This document shows positions 31,658 through 41,968 of a stretch of DNA of 64,000 bases, piece after piece (positions within the stretch are counted from its first letter, which is position 1; every line of letters starts with the position of its first letter). The translations under genes and the position numbers were made by a program. This DNA comes from Sneathia sanguinegens (GTDB lineage: Bacteria > Fusobacteriota > Fusobacteriia > Fusobacteriales > Leptotrichiaceae), in the NCBI RefSeq assembly GCF_042033325.1, contig NZ_CP160095.1; one strand, given 5' to 3'. Below the pieces are notes generated by a model. It was given only the letters and a program-made list of their open reading frames with translations, was not told the DNA's origin and made no database searches.

Positions 31658-32761
31658 CATTATATTAATTATATTCTTATATTCCCTTATAAAAGTATCA
31701 ATTTCATCTTTTGTTGTATAACGACTTAAACTAACTCTTATAGCTCCTTCGTTATATTCTTTTGGTATTTTCAATTCTTTTATAACCCTACTAGCTCCTT
31801 TTTTAACAGAACAAGCTGAACCTGTTGATATATATATACCTTTTGATGATAGATAATTCATAATTACCTCTCCCTTGGTATTTTCTACAGAACAATTTAT
31901 TATACCAGGGCTAGATATTTCTGGAGTATTAATTCTAATATCCTTTATTTTTTTTAGCTCATCTATTGCATATTCTTTTAATTTTTTCATATGTTCTATA
32001 TCTTTATCATCCAACATACTAAGTGCTTTTAAAAAACCTAGCACTAATTCATTTGCCATTGTTCTTGGAATAAAAGAATTTTCTGTATTTGAACCATAAA
32101 TAATAGGTTTTAACTTAACTCTATTTGAAATATATAAGGCTCCCATACCTTTAGGTCCATATATTTTATGCGAACTAAAACTAATAGCATCAACTTTTAA
32201 TTTACTAAAATCTACATTAACATGTCCCAAACCTTGAACAAAATCAGTATGAAAATATATATCTTTATTTTTTTTCTTAACTAAATCTGATATTTTAGCT
32301 ATATCTTGAATAGTTCCAACTTCGCTATTTACAAATGCAATAGAAACTAAAACTGTATCCTCTCTTATCAAATTTAATAAATTTTCTATATCTACCCTTC
32401 CATACTCATCTACTTTAACATAAGACACTTCATAATCTTTAAGATTTTTACAAGTTTCCATTATAGAGGGATGTTCAATTGGTGTCGTAATAATATGTCC
32501 TTTTTTATAATATTTAGCTACAGCTTGAAATAATATATTATTTGCTTCTCCACCACCTGCAGTGAAAAATATTTCTTTTTTATCAAGTCCAAATTTTTGA
32601 AATACTTCTTTTTCCTTATTAATTATCTTAGATACTTCTAAACCTTTATTATGTATTGAATCTGCATTTGCATAATAATGTTCCATACAATATAACATAT
32701 ATTCTCTAACTTCTTTAGCAACTTTTGTTGTAGAAGCGTTATCTAAATAAATTTCTTGCAT
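31649..32761 (-). CDS. Cysteine desulfurase (NifS/IscS family), copy 1
   Basis: PLP enzyme that takes sulfur from cysteine for Fe-S clusters or tRNA thiolation. Landmarks in 370 residues: YLDNASTTKVAKEV, FTAGGGEANNILFQAV, HTDFVQGLGH, FSSHKIYGPKGMG (PLP lysine) and ISTGSACSVKKGASRVI with the active Cys. No iscU or thiI neighbour is seen. It follows the GH57 gene with a 1-nt gap, and its stop codon is in the stem of the terminator. A second, diverged copy is at 53540-54643. Confidence 0.92.
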
Positions 32762-32762
32762 T

Positions 32763-34337
32763 TTATCCTCTGTATATTCTATAATCTATATTTCTAAAGA
32801 TATTATCTCTACTTTCTATTTCTTTTAGCCATTCTTCATCTACACTATGATGTTTTATATCTTCATATAATTTAAATAATCTATTTGTATGATCAGAAAT
32901 TTTCTTTTGTGCATAACCTACCATAGTTCCTGTGAACATTATAAATGGCCAACATGAAGTTTGTGCCATCAAAAGTTCTCTTGCCATTTGATTTATAGCT
33001 CTTCTTTCAACATCATTTATAGGTTCTAATTTTGAAATTTCTATCATTTTTTCAGCTGCCTTATGTAAATGTCTATAAATATAGTCATTAGAACCATCTA
33101 CCCAAACATCATAGTAACCATTAGCTCCCCAACTTGACATACTAACATTTACAACTTGATTTATAGGATATTTATCTAAATATTGACTAGGAGTTATACT
33201 CTTGAAATTAGAAATTGCCATTGCTCTAAATATATGTTCCAAGAATATTGGCCCTTCATACCACCAGTGTCCATATAATTCTGCATCATATGGAGAAATT
33301 ACTATAGGTTTTCTATGTTGCATTTTTGATGCTAAATATTCTAATTGTTTTGATCTATTAAAGACAAAGTCATAAGCATGTTGTTTTGCCCTATTATATG
33401 CCATTTCAGGATTATATATAGCCTTATATGTTCCTTTTTTATCTGTAATAGCATGATATTTGATACCTATATTTCTTCTAACTCCGTCACTATGTAAATA
33501 TGGTTTTATATAATCATAATCTAATTCATAACCAGCATCCTTATGAAATTCTCTATATAGTCCATCACCTGGATAACCTATTTCTGAACTCCAAACTTGT
33601 TCTGATGATTCAAGATCTCTTGCAAAGGCTGCAACACCATTTTCAGTATAAACAGGTGCATATACACCATATTTTGGTCTAGGATCAGCATGCATTATTC
33701 CATGAGCATCAACTAAAAAATATCTAATTCCATGCTTTGCTAAATATTTATCTTGTTCAGGATAATATGCACATTCAGCTAACCAAATTCCCTTAGGCTC
33801 TCTTCCAAAATTTTCAATATAGTCTAATTTAGCTTGCAATACTTGTGCATTTGCAGCTTCTTTATAATCTTTCATCATTGGTAACATACCATGTGTCGCT
33901 GTTACTGGTATTATTTCCAAATGCCCTAGATCTTGATAATATTTAAATCTTGAAACTAAATTTTTATTACAGAATAAGAAATAATCCCTAGCATCTTTAA
34001 ATGTCTTATAATTATGTTCAGCAACTTTTAACATTTCTGGTTGATCTTTTAGTCTTTCTAATTCTTTAGAGCAAAATTCAACCATTTTATCCATATGCTT
34101 TAAATATCTACTCATAAGCAAATCATCTTTTAACATATTAGATAAAGTTCCTGACATAGTCAAAGTAATATTAAATTCAACATTATCCCTATGCAATCTA
34201 TCAAACATCATTAAAAATGGAATATATGTTTCTGTCATAGCTTCATATAGCCAATCTTCTTCCAAAAATTCTTTGTATTCTGGGTGTCTAACATACGGTA
34301 AATGTGCATGCAACACTAAACTAAAATATCCTTTCAT
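32763..34337 (-). CDS. 1,4-alpha-glucan branching enzyme (GH57)
   Basis: Makes alpha-1,6 branches in glycogen-like glucan. The 524-residue GH57 protein shows LVLHAHLPYVRHPEY at the N-terminus, GIWLAECAYYPEQDKYLAK with the likely nucleophile Glu, ISPYDAELYGHWWYEGP with the acid Asp, and a DUF1957-type helical C-terminus (LLMAQTSCWPFIMFTGTMVGYA). Family alternatives include alpha-amylase or 4-alpha-glucanotransferase, but the WLAECAYYP form fits the branching group. No glycogen synthase gene is next to it; malQ lies 28 kb away. Confidence 0.85.
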   Translation of the reverse strand: MKGYFSLVLHAHLPYVRHPEYKEFLEEDWLYEAMTETYIPFLMMFDRLHRDNVEFNITLTMSGTLSNMLKDDLLMSRYLKHMDKMVEFCSKELERLKDQPEMLKVAEHNYKTFKDARDYFLFCNKNLVSRFKYYQDLGHLEIIPVTATHGMLPMMKDYKEAANAQVLQAKLDYIENFGREPKGIWLAECAYYPEQDKYLAKHGIRYFLVDAHGIMHADPRPKYGVYAPVYTENGVAAFARDLESSEQVWSSEIGYPGDGLYREFHKDAGYELDYDYIKPYLHSDGVRRNIGIKYHAITDKKGTYKAIYNPEMAYNRAKQHAYDFVFNRSKQLEYLASKMQHRKPIVISPYDAELYGHWWYEGPIFLEHIFRAMAISNFKSITPSQYLDKYPINQVVNVSMSSWGANGYYDVWVDGSNDYIYRHLHKAAEKMIEISKLEPINDVERRAINQMARELLMAQTSCWPFIMFTGTMVGYAQKKISDHTNRLFKLYEDIKHHSVDEEWLKEIESRDNIFRNIDYRIYRG

Positions 34338-34361
34338 TAATTATCTCACCTTCTTATATTA

Positions 34362-35054
34362 TTAATTTTTTCTTCTACCGAATAATCTAATAAGGTATAT
34401 GAATAAGTTTATAAAATCAAGGTATAATGAAAATGCTCCAACTATCTCTACCCTATCTAACAAGTCTAATTGTCCTTGTCTTGCTAATATAACTATTTTA
34501 TTTTTTATAAGTTGAGTATCATAGGCTACATATATTACAAATACTATAACTCCTAATATAGATAGCATCAAATCTAAACTTGAACTTCTTAAAAATATAT
34601 TAATAACTGACATTATAATTATAGATACTAGACCTACAAATAAGAAGCCCGAATAACTCATCAAATTACTTCTTGTTATAAAGCCATAAATTGATAAAAC
34701 TGCAAATAAACATATTGTACTCATTAGTACACTTAAAACACTTTGTATAGTATATATTTGTGCAATATAGCTAAGTAATATACCTGTACTTGCAGAATAA
34801 ACTAATAAACCTATTAAAAGTGTTCCAGGTTTTGCTTTATAAATAAACATAGCCATCATAAAGGGTACTGCAAATTGAATAATTAATGCTATTGGTAATA
34901 AATTATTAGCTACTGCATTAAATGCTTCATTTGTATAGGCAAAGAAACTAACTAAAAATGTTATAATCAATGCTCCTGTTAAATATGAATAACAACCCTT
35001 TATTTTTTTTGAGACTATATTTTCTATATCATTATTATTTATATCATAATACAA
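34362..35054 (-). CDS. Bax inhibitor-1/YccA family membrane protein
   Basis: A 230-residue protein of seven predicted membrane helices with the BI-1 pattern: YLTGALIITFLVSFFAY, FMMAMFIYKAKPGTLL, GFITRSNLMSYSGFLFVGLV, VYVAYDTQLIKNK and a polar C-terminus with the ALSLYLDFINLF-type helix (here AFSLYLDFINLFIYLIRLF). Bacterial members conduct calcium or interact with FtsH; the exact role is unclear. I prefer the TTG at 35054, 5 nt after GAGGTGA; a GTG at 35063 is also possible but overlaps that ribosome site. Confidence 0.85.
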   Translation of the reverse strand: MYYDINNNDIENIVSKKIKGCYSYLTGALIITFLVSFFAYTNEAFNAVANNLLPIALIIQFAVPFMMAMFIYKAKPGTLLIGLLVYSASTGILLSYIAQIYTIQSVLSVLMSTICLFAVLSIYGFITRSNLMSYSGFLFVGLVSIIIMSVINIFLRSSSLDLMLSILGVIVFVIYVAYDTQLIKNKIVILARQGQLDLLDRVEIVGAFSLYLDFINLFIYLIRLFGRRKN

Positions 35055-35069
35055 CTTAGTCACCTCTTT

Positions 35070-36974
35070 CTATAAATTAGGTTCGACTTCCTTTTTCAAC
35101 ATTTCTATGAAAGCATCAACAGCCATACTTTCAGTTTCTGTACTTCCATGTCTTCTTATATTAACTGTATTTGTTTCACATTCTTTTTTACCTATAACAA
35201 GTTGTATAGGTATTTTTTGAACTGCATTAGCTTCTCTAATTTTATATCCTATTTTTTCTGCTCTAATATCTAACTCTGCTTTGAAACCTAAATCTATTAA
35301 TCTATCGTATAATTTCTTAGAAAATTCTGCTTGTTCTTCTGAAATAGACATTATTCTAACTTGAACTGGTGCAAGCCAAACTGGAAAAGCTCCAGCATAA
35401 TGTTCTATTAAAACACCCATAAATCTTTCCAAGCTTCCATACATAGCTCTATGTAACATAACAACACGATGTTTTTCTCCATCTGCTCCTATATATGTTG
35501 CATCAAATCTTTCTGGTAAATTAAAGTCTAATTGTATAGTTCCTGTTTGCCAAATTCTACCTAAAGAATTTTTCATTTTAAAATCTATCTTAGGACCATA
35601 AAAGGCTCCATCTCCAGGATTTAATTTATATTCTTTATTTGCAGATTTTAAAGCCTTTTTAAGTGCTGTTTCTGCTGTTTCCCATAAAGAATCATCTCCT
35701 ATTGCTTTTTCTGGTTTAGTAGATAATTCTATATTATATTCAAAACCAAATAATTTATAATATTTATCATACAAATTAATTATTTCTTTTATTTGATCTT
35801 CTATTTGTTCTTTCATACAGAAAATATGAGTATCATCTTGAGTAAATGATCTAACTCTCATCAAACCATGTAATGCCCCTGAAAATTCATGTCTATGTAC
35901 ATGCCCCATTTCAGCTAATTTCAAAGGTAAATCCTTATATGATCTAAGTTCACTCTTATAAGTTAAAATTCCTCCTGGGCAATTCATAGGTTTAATTGCA
36001 TAAACCTTTTCATCTATAGTTGAAGTATACATATTTTCCTTATAATTTTTCCAGTGCCCTGAAATTTCCCATAATTCTTTGTCTAACATACTAGGTGTTC
36101 TAATTTCCTTGTAGCCTGCCTTAACATGTTCCTTTCTCCATAATTCTTGCAATCTTAAGAAAAGATCCATACCCTTTGGCAAGAAAAATGGGAAACCTGG
36201 TCCATGTTCATCTAAAAAGAACAAACCTAATTGTTTACCTAATTTTCTATGGTCTCTTTTTTCAGCTTCTTCTAACATTTTCAAGTGTGCATCTAATTGT
36301 TCCTTTGTTGGGAAAGCTATTCCATATATTCTTTGTAACATCTTATTATCAGAGTTTCCTCTCCAATATGCTCCAGCTTTACTCATTAATTTAAATGCTT
36401 TTACATAAGATGTTGAAGGTAAATGAGTTCCTCTACATAGATCAAAAAATTCTCCTTGTGTATATGCACTTGCTTTATCTGAATCCAGTCCTTTTAATAT
36501 TTCAACCTTGTAAATTTCCCCTTCTTTTTCATATTTATCAATTAATTCTTTAACACTATACTCATGTCTTTGAAATTTGTAATTAGCCTTTATTATTTTA
36601 TTCATTTCCTTTTCTATGGCTACCAAATCTTCATCTGTAAAGGGTTTTTCTGGATCAAAATCATAGTAAAATCCATTTTCTATAACTGGTCCTATAGCTA
36701 ATTTAGTATTAGGATACAATCTTTTAACAGCTTGTGCCATAATATGTGTTGTACTATGTCTTAAAATATTTGTACCTAATTCGCTATCTATCGTTATTAA
36801 TTTCAGTTCTCCAGCTTCTTTCATCGTATAAGTTACATCTACTTGTACATTGTTAAATATTGCACCAACTGTTTTTTTTGCCAAACTTATTGATAAATTT
36901 TTAGCAAAATCTAGTACAGTTATTTCTTTATCGCAGTTTCTTACACTTCCATCTGGTAACTTAATTTCAAACAT
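35070..36974 (-). CDS. thrS: Threonyl-tRNA synthetase
   Basis: Charges tRNA(Thr). The 634 residues contain an N-terminal TGS domain (1-60), the editing domain with HSTTHIMAQAVKRLYP and the SKAGAYWRGNSDN segment, the class II core (MNCPGGILTYKSELRSY with a zinc Cys, HVHRHEFSGALHGLMRVRSF, QLDFNLPERFDATYIG) and an anticodon-binding domain near the C-terminus (APVQVRIMSISEEQ). GGAGG precedes the ATG. The 73-bp gap upstream has room for a promoter (TATAAT-like) but not for a T-box leader. Confidence 0.97.
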   Translation of the reverse strand: MFEIKLPDGSVRNCDKEITVLDFAKNLSISLAKKTVGAIFNNVQVDVTYTMKEAGELKLITIDSELGTNILRHSTTHIMAQAVKRLYPNTKLAIGPVIENGFYYDFDPEKPFTDEDLVAIEKEMNKIIKANYKFQRHEYSVKELIDKYEKEGEIYKVEILKGLDSDKASAYTQGEFFDLCRGTHLPSTSYVKAFKLMSKAGAYWRGNSDNKMLQRIYGIAFPTKEQLDAHLKMLEEAEKRDHRKLGKQLGLFFLDEHGPGFPFFLPKGMDLFLRLQELWRKEHVKAGYKEIRTPSMLDKELWEISGHWKNYKENMYTSTIDEKVYAIKPMNCPGGILTYKSELRSYKDLPLKLAEMGHVHRHEFSGALHGLMRVRSFTQDDTHIFCMKEQIEDQIKEIINLYDKYYKLFGFEYNIELSTKPEKAIGDDSLWETAETALKKALKSANKEYKLNPGDGAFYGPKIDFKMKNSLGRIWQTGTIQLDFNLPERFDATYIGADGEKHRVVMLHRAMYGSLERFMGVLIEHYAGAFPVWLAPVQVRIMSISEEQAEFSKKLYDRLIDLGFKAELDIRAEKIGYKIREANAVQKIPIQLVIGKKECETNTVNIRRHGSTETESMAVDAFIEMLKKEVEPNL

Positions 36975-37047
36975 TCTAGTTCCTCCATATTATTTAATAA
37001 TAAAATTATACCATATAAATTAATTTAATAAAAGTAACAAGCTTTAT

Positions 37048-37530
37048 TTAATCTTTGAAACAAATATTTATTTCTTTTTCTCTGTCTTTATACTTTTCTA
37101 TCTTTATTCCTGCATTTGTTAATATAGTTGTTGATGCTTTTGTTAATTCATGATGTTTATGTTTATCAGAATAAAATACTACCTTTGAAATACCTGATTG
37201 TGCAATAGCCTTTGCACATTCATTACAAGGATAATGAGTAACATAAAGTGTACTTCCTTTTAAATTATTAATACTATTTAAAATAGCATTCAATTCTGCA
37301 TGAACAACATAAGGATACTTCGTATAAAGTATATCCCCTGTTTTTCCCCAAGATAAGTCATCATCATTACTTCCTTTTGGAAAACCATTGTATCCTATTC
37401 CAATTATTTTCGTATCTTTAACTATACAAGCTCCTACTTGTGTAGATGGATCTTTACTTCTCATTGCTGATAAAAAAGCTAAGCCCATAAAATATTCATC
37501 CCATGAAATATATCCTTCTCTTTTATACAT
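37048..37530 (-). CDS. dCMP deaminase (ComEB-like)
   Basis: Zinc-dependent deamination of dCMP to dUMP for dTTP synthesis. The 160 residues show FLSAMRSKDPSTQVGACIV, the zinc/proton motif VHAELNAIL and the paired cysteines HYPCNECAKAIAQSG. Its start overlaps the xseA stop by one base (TAATG) with AGGTGA upstream. Confidence 0.93.
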   Translation of the reverse strand: MYKREGYISWDEYFMGLAFLSAMRSKDPSTQVGACIVKDTKIIGIGYNGFPKGSNDDDLSWGKTGDILYTKYPYVVHAELNAILNSINNLKGSTLYVTHYPCNECAKAIAQSGISKVVFYSDKHKHHELTKASTTILTNAGIKIEKYKDREKEINICFKD

Positions 37531-38717
37531 TATTTCACCTCACTTAATATTATTTTATCTTTTGATATTGTTTTCATTAACTTTCCTTTTGTAATATTGA
37601 CATCTTTTATCAAAGTATCATCTATATAGCTTATAGTAAAACCTCTATCAAAAATATTATCTATATTATATTTTTCTAACAAACTTGCCTTATTTAACAA
37701 AATATTTTTTTTATCTTTCAATTTTAATTTAATATTATTATCTAATTTTTCATTTATATAATCTAATTTTTGATATTTTTCTAAAATAACATTTTTATAA
37801 AATTTATCATAGTTCAATTTATCTTTTATATATTCTAATTTGGTTTTCATTAATTCTATTTTTTTATTTAATAAATTCTTCATTTTTTCTCTATATTGCA
37901 TAAATTGATCTTCTATTTCTTTTCTTATTGGTATCAAACAATGTGCTGAATGTGTAGGAGTTGAAGCTCTTACATCTGCTACCAAATCTGATAAAAGCAC
38001 ATCTGCCTCATGCCCAACAGCAGAAATTATTGGTAAAGCTGAAGCATAAATTGCTTCAACAACTTCTTCAGTATTAAAGGACCACAAATCTTCAATACTT
38101 CCACCACCTCTACCTATTATCAAACATTCTACACCTAATTCTGGATGTTTATTAAAAAACTCTATACCCTTAACTATTGTTTTTTCTGCACCTATTCCTT
38201 GAACCTTTGCTGGATATAGATAAATTTCTACTTTTTCATCCCTATTATGTACATTTCTTATTATATCTTGTATTGCATCTCCCGTATCAGAAGTTACAAC
38301 ACCTATTATTCTAGGATATTTTGGCAAACTTTTTTTATTACTTTCTAAAAAATATCCTTTCATTTGATATTTTTTCTTTAATTCTTCAAGTTTTTGGTAA
38401 AGTTCTCCAATACTATTCTTTTTTTCAACTTTTTTAGCTATTATTTGAACTGTAGCATCATATGAATATACATTAATAGCACCATAAACTTTAATTTTAT
38501 CTCCTTCTTTCAAATCTAAAGGAATATTATTATACTTATAGCTAAAGCAGGCACATCTTATCTTAGAACTTGTATCTTTTATACTCATATACATATGTTT
38601 TAATTGATATGTTATATTAGAAACTTCTCCTTCTATACAGACATATTTAAAAAATTCATCATTTTCTATATAATTTTTTATTATTGCATTAATTTGACTA
38701 ACTGTATATATTTCCAC
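37530..38717 (-). CDS. xseA: Exodeoxyribonuclease VII large subunit
   Basis: Catalytic subunit of the single-strand exonuclease used in mismatch and recombination repair. N-terminal OB fold (FKYVCIEGEVSNITYQLKHM), catalytic core (PRIIGVVTSDTGDAIQDII, IIGRGGGSIEDLWSFN, SAVGHEADVLLSDLVADVRA, ASTPTHSA) and a long Lys-rich coiled coil. At 395 residues it is slightly short. The start is a GTG immediately after the uvrB stop, with GGAG upstream. xseB was not seen in this window. Confidence 0.95.
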   Translation of the reverse strand: MEIYTVSQINAIIKNYIENDEFFKYVCIEGEVSNITYQLKHMYMSIKDTSSKIRCACFSYKYNNIPLDLKEGDKIKVYGAINVYSYDATVQIIAKKVEKKNSIGELYQKLEELKKKYQMKGYFLESNKKSLPKYPRIIGVVTSDTGDAIQDIIRNVHNRDEKVEIYLYPAKVQGIGAEKTIVKGIEFFNKHPELGVECLIIGRGGGSIEDLWSFNTEEVVEAIYASALPIISAVGHEADVLLSDLVADVRASTPTHSAHCLIPIRKEIEDQFMQYREKMKNLLNKKIELMKTKLEYIKDKLNYDKFYKNVILEKYQKLDYINEKLDNNIKLKLKDKKNILLNKASLLEKYNIDNIFDRGFTISYIDDTLIKDVNITKGKLMKTISKDKIILSEVK

Positions 38718-40679
38718 CTACATCAACTCCATTAAAATTCTTTTTAATTCTTTTATTTTATCCCTTATTTTTATAGCATTTTCAAAGTCTAAATTTTTTG
38801 AATACTCTTTCATAACAACTTCTAACTGCTTTATTTTTAAATTTATTTCAGAAACACTAGAAAATTTTTCTACAATTTTTTCTTCTTTTTCTTTTATCAT
38901 CATAGAATCCATATCATTATTACTTGTATTATATGGAATTATTCCATTAATTTTATTATATTTTTCTTGATATTCTCTTCTTCTATCTACTTCCAGACGA
39001 GCTTCTTTTATTGAATCTGTTAAAACATCTGCATAAAGTATAACTTTACCTTCTACATTTCTTGCTGCTCTTCCCATTGTTTGAATTAAAGATCTTCTTG
39101 ATCTTAAAAAACCTTCCTTGTCCGCTTCAAGTATGGCAACAAGACTTACTTCCGGTATATCTAAACCTTCCCTTAGCAAATTAATTCCAACTAATACATC
39201 AAATTCTTTATTTCTTAAACCTTTTATTATTTCAACTCTTTTTATTGCATCAATTTCAGAATGCATATATTTAACTTTTATATTATATTCTTCATAATAG
39301 CTAGTTAATTCTTCTGCCATCTTTTTTGTTAATGTCGTAACTAAAACCCTTTGATTTTTTTCTGTACACTTTTTTATTTCTTCCATCAAATCATCTATTT
39401 GATTTTTAGTTGGTCTAATTACTATTTTAGGTTCTGTAATACCTGTAGGTCTTATTAATTGTTCAACAATTTCATCTTTTGCATGACTTAATTCATAATC
39501 ACTAGGTGTTGCTGAAACATACACTACTTGTTTCGTCTTTTTGAAAAATTCTTCCCTTGTTAGAGGTCTATTATCAAAAGCAGATTCCAATCTAAATCCA
39601 TTTTCAATTAAAACTTTTTTTCTTGCATGATCACCATTATACATGCCAGCTATTTGAGGAACAGTTATATGCGATTTATCAATAAATGTTACATAATCTT
39701 CTGGGAAATAATCTAAAAGTGTATCTGGAGCTTCTCCACTTTTTTTACCACTTAAATATCTTGAATAATTTTCTATTCCTTTACAATAACCTATTTCATT
39801 TATCATTTCTAAATCATACTCTGTTCTTTGCTTTATTCTTTGAGCTTCCAAAAGTTTTTTATTTTCTTCAAAATATTTTACTCTAGTATTTAATTCAAGT
39901 TGTATCTCATTAAACATACTTTGCTTATCTAAAATTGATAAATAATGTGTAGCTGGCATTATTGTTAATCTTTTTATCTTTCTTATTTTATTATAGTTTA
40001 TATGATTAATCTCATAAATACTTTCTAAATCTTCATCAAAAAAGGTAAATCTATAGGCTGTTTCTTGATATGGTGGCAACACATCTATCGTTTCTCCTTT
40101 TACCTTAAATTTACCTCTTTCAAGTACTACATTATTTCTTTCATATCTTAATTCAATTAATCTTGATATTAATTTTTTTCTACTTATCCCTATTTCTATA
40201 TCTATTGGTAAACAATTTTCTCTATATGCTTCTTTTGATCCCAAACCATAAATTGCTGAAACTGATGCAACAATTATCACATCTCTTCTTGTTAATAGAG
40301 CTGCTGTTGCTGCATGTCTTAATTTATCAATTTCATCATTAATAGAAGAATCTTTTTCTATATATGTATCAGTTTGAGGAATATATGCTTCAGGTTGATA
40401 ATAATCATAATATGAAACAAAATATTCTACAGCATTTTCTGGGAAAAATTTTTTATATTCATTATATAATTGAGCAGCTAAAGTTTTATTAGGTGCCAAA
40501 ACAAGAGCTGGTCTATTTAATTTTTCTATAACATTAGCTATAGTAAATGTTTTACCACTTCCAGTAACACCTAATAAAATTTGTTCATATATACCAGATT
40601 TTAAATTGGTATAAAGAAAATCTATTGCCTTTGGTTGATCCCCAGTAGGCTTAAATTTTGAACATAGCTTAAATTTCAT
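38718..40679 (-). CDS. uvrB: Excinuclease ABC subunit B
   Basis: Damage-verification helicase-like subunit of nucleotide excision repair. The 653 residues have Walker A GVTGSGKTFTIANVIEKL, the beta-hairpin YYDYYQPEAYIPQTDTYIEK, motif V/VI LREGLDIPEVSLVA and QTMGRAARN, and a C-terminal UVR domain (MKEYSKNLDFENAIKIRDKI) for UvrC binding. It follows the GHL10-like gene after 2 nt. Confidence 0.97.
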   Translation of the reverse strand: MKFKLCSKFKPTGDQPKAIDFLYTNLKSGIYEQILLGVTGSGKTFTIANVIEKLNRPALVLAPNKTLAAQLYNEYKKFFPENAVEYFVSYYDYYQPEAYIPQTDTYIEKDSSINDEIDKLRHAATAALLTRRDVIIVASVSAIYGLGSKEAYRENCLPIDIEIGISRKKLISRLIELRYERNNVVLERGKFKVKGETIDVLPPYQETAYRFTFFDEDLESIYEINHINYNKIRKIKRLTIMPATHYLSILDKQSMFNEIQLELNTRVKYFEENKKLLEAQRIKQRTEYDLEMINEIGYCKGIENYSRYLSGKKSGEAPDTLLDYFPEDYVTFIDKSHITVPQIAGMYNGDHARKKVLIENGFRLESAFDNRPLTREEFFKKTKQVVYVSATPSDYELSHAKDEIVEQLIRPTGITEPKIVIRPTKNQIDDLMEEIKKCTEKNQRVLVTTLTKKMAEELTSYYEEYNIKVKYMHSEIDAIKRVEIIKGLRNKEFDVLVGINLLREGLDIPEVSLVAILEADKEGFLRSRRSLIQTMGRAARNVEGKVILYADVLTDSIKEARLEVDRRREYQEKYNKINGIIPYNTSNNDMDSMMIKEKEEKIVEKFSSVSEINLKIKQLEVVMKEYSKNLDFENAIKIRDKIKELKRILMELM

Positions 40680-40681
40680 TT

Positions 40682-41968
40682 TTATCTCATTTCTTCTACT
40701 ATTTTTGGATTATTTTTTAGTGTTTCATATCTAAATAATATATATCCTTTTATACTTGGATTAGCTTTTCTAATATCTCTATGTTTTATAAGTTCATCTT
40801 TAGGCCAATTATTTTCAGCATATTTATACACTCCTTCTCCAATATATAGCGGAGTATTAGTCTTTTCTGCTTCTTTTGACCACCAATTAACTAAAGTCTT
40901 GTAATCTGCTTTTTTATGTCCTATTTCCCAATAAATTTGTGGAGCTACATAATCTATCCATCCATTTTCCATCCACTTAACTATATCTGCATAAAGATCA
41001 TCATATGCTGCCAAACCATCTGTTAGAGACCCTCTTTCATCTTTTTTTGCATTTCTCCAAATTCCAAATGGACTTACACCAAATGATAATTCAGGTTTAA
41101 TTTTATGAACTGAAACTGATAGATTTTTTATCAAATCATCAACATTAGCCCTTCTATAATCTTCTATAGTTGGATATTGTTTTCCATATTTTTCATATTC
41201 TGCTTCATCAAAATTAGCGATTTTTTCACCTTGATTTGGATATGGATAAAAATAGTCATCTAAATGCACACCATCAACATCATAATTTTTAACTATTTCT
41301 TCTATATTTTGATATAGATGTTTTACAACTTCAGGTTTTCCAGGATTTAGATATAGTTTACCCTTAAATTCAAATACCCAATCTGGATGTTGTTTTACTA
41401 CATTTCTATTTGATAACTTACTTAAATCTGTAGTAAGTGCTGCTCTATATGGATTTATCCAAGCATGTAATTCAATATTATTTTCATGAGCCTTTGTAAC
41501 AAAATATTTTAAAGGATCATAACCTGGATCTACACCTTCAACACCTGTTAAACAAGCATCCCAAGGATGTACTTTAGATGGGTATATAACAGCATTGCTT
41601 GGTTTAACTTGCAAAAATATCGCATTCAATCCCCAATCTTTAACATTCTTTACTATTTCATCTATTTCTTGCTTTTGCTTTTCCATATCATAATTTTTTG
41701 TTTTTGAAAAATCTAAGCCGAATACAGTTGATACCCATACACCTTTTAAATCTTGATTAATTTTTCTTTTATGTCTATCAAATACAATTTTTGACATTGT
41801 TTCATCTTTTAATATCTTTTCATTATCTTGTTCTTTTAATTTTACAACTTGTTCTACTTTTTCAGGTTTTTTCCCCTTTATTTCAACTAAATTAGGTTCT
41901 GTTGTAGAACATGATAAAATTAAAAAAGCTAAAGATAAACTACATAACAATTTAACCTTATTTTGCAT
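40682..41968 (-). CDS. Lipoprotein glycoside hydrolase of the GHL10/DUF187 group
   Basis: Predicted envelope-anchored hydrolase of 428 residues. The signal peptide ends LILSC, with Cys20 the lipid site. After a charged linker comes a TIM-barrel core: LKGVWVSTVFGLDFSKT, GLNAIFLQVKPSNAVIYPSK, HAWINPYRAA, VDGVHLDDYFYPYP, FGVSPFGIWRNA and GWIDYVAPQIYW. This family includes proteins such as YngK, with a proposed role on glycans of the cell envelope; substrate unknown. The ATG overlaps the upstream methyltransferase stop by 11 nt. Confidence 0.85.
   Translation of the reverse strand: MQNKVKLLCSLSLAFLILSCSTTEPNLVEIKGKKPEKVEQVVKLKEQDNEKILKDETMSKIVFDRHKRKINQDLKGVWVSTVFGLDFSKTKNYDMEKQKQEIDEIVKNVKDWGLNAIFLQVKPSNAVIYPSKVHPWDACLTGVEGVDPGYDPLKYFVTKAHENNIELHAWINPYRAALTTDLSKLSNRNVVKQHPDWVFEFKGKLYLNPGKPEVVKHLYQNIEEIVKNYDVDGVHLDDYFYPYPNQGEKIANFDEAEYEKYGKQYPTIEDYRRANVDDLIKNLSVSVHKIKPELSFGVSPFGIWRNAKKDERGSLTDGLAAYDDLYADIVKWMENGWIDYVAPQIYWEIGHKKADYKTLVNWWSKEAEKTNTPLYIGEGVYKYAENNWPKDELIKHRDIRKANPSIKGYILFRYETLKNNPKIVEEMR

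Noticed and set aside
36975..37047. T-box leader for thrS
   Set aside because: Only 73 bp separate thrS from the previous gene, too little for a T-box stem I and antiterminator; no T-box sequence is seen.
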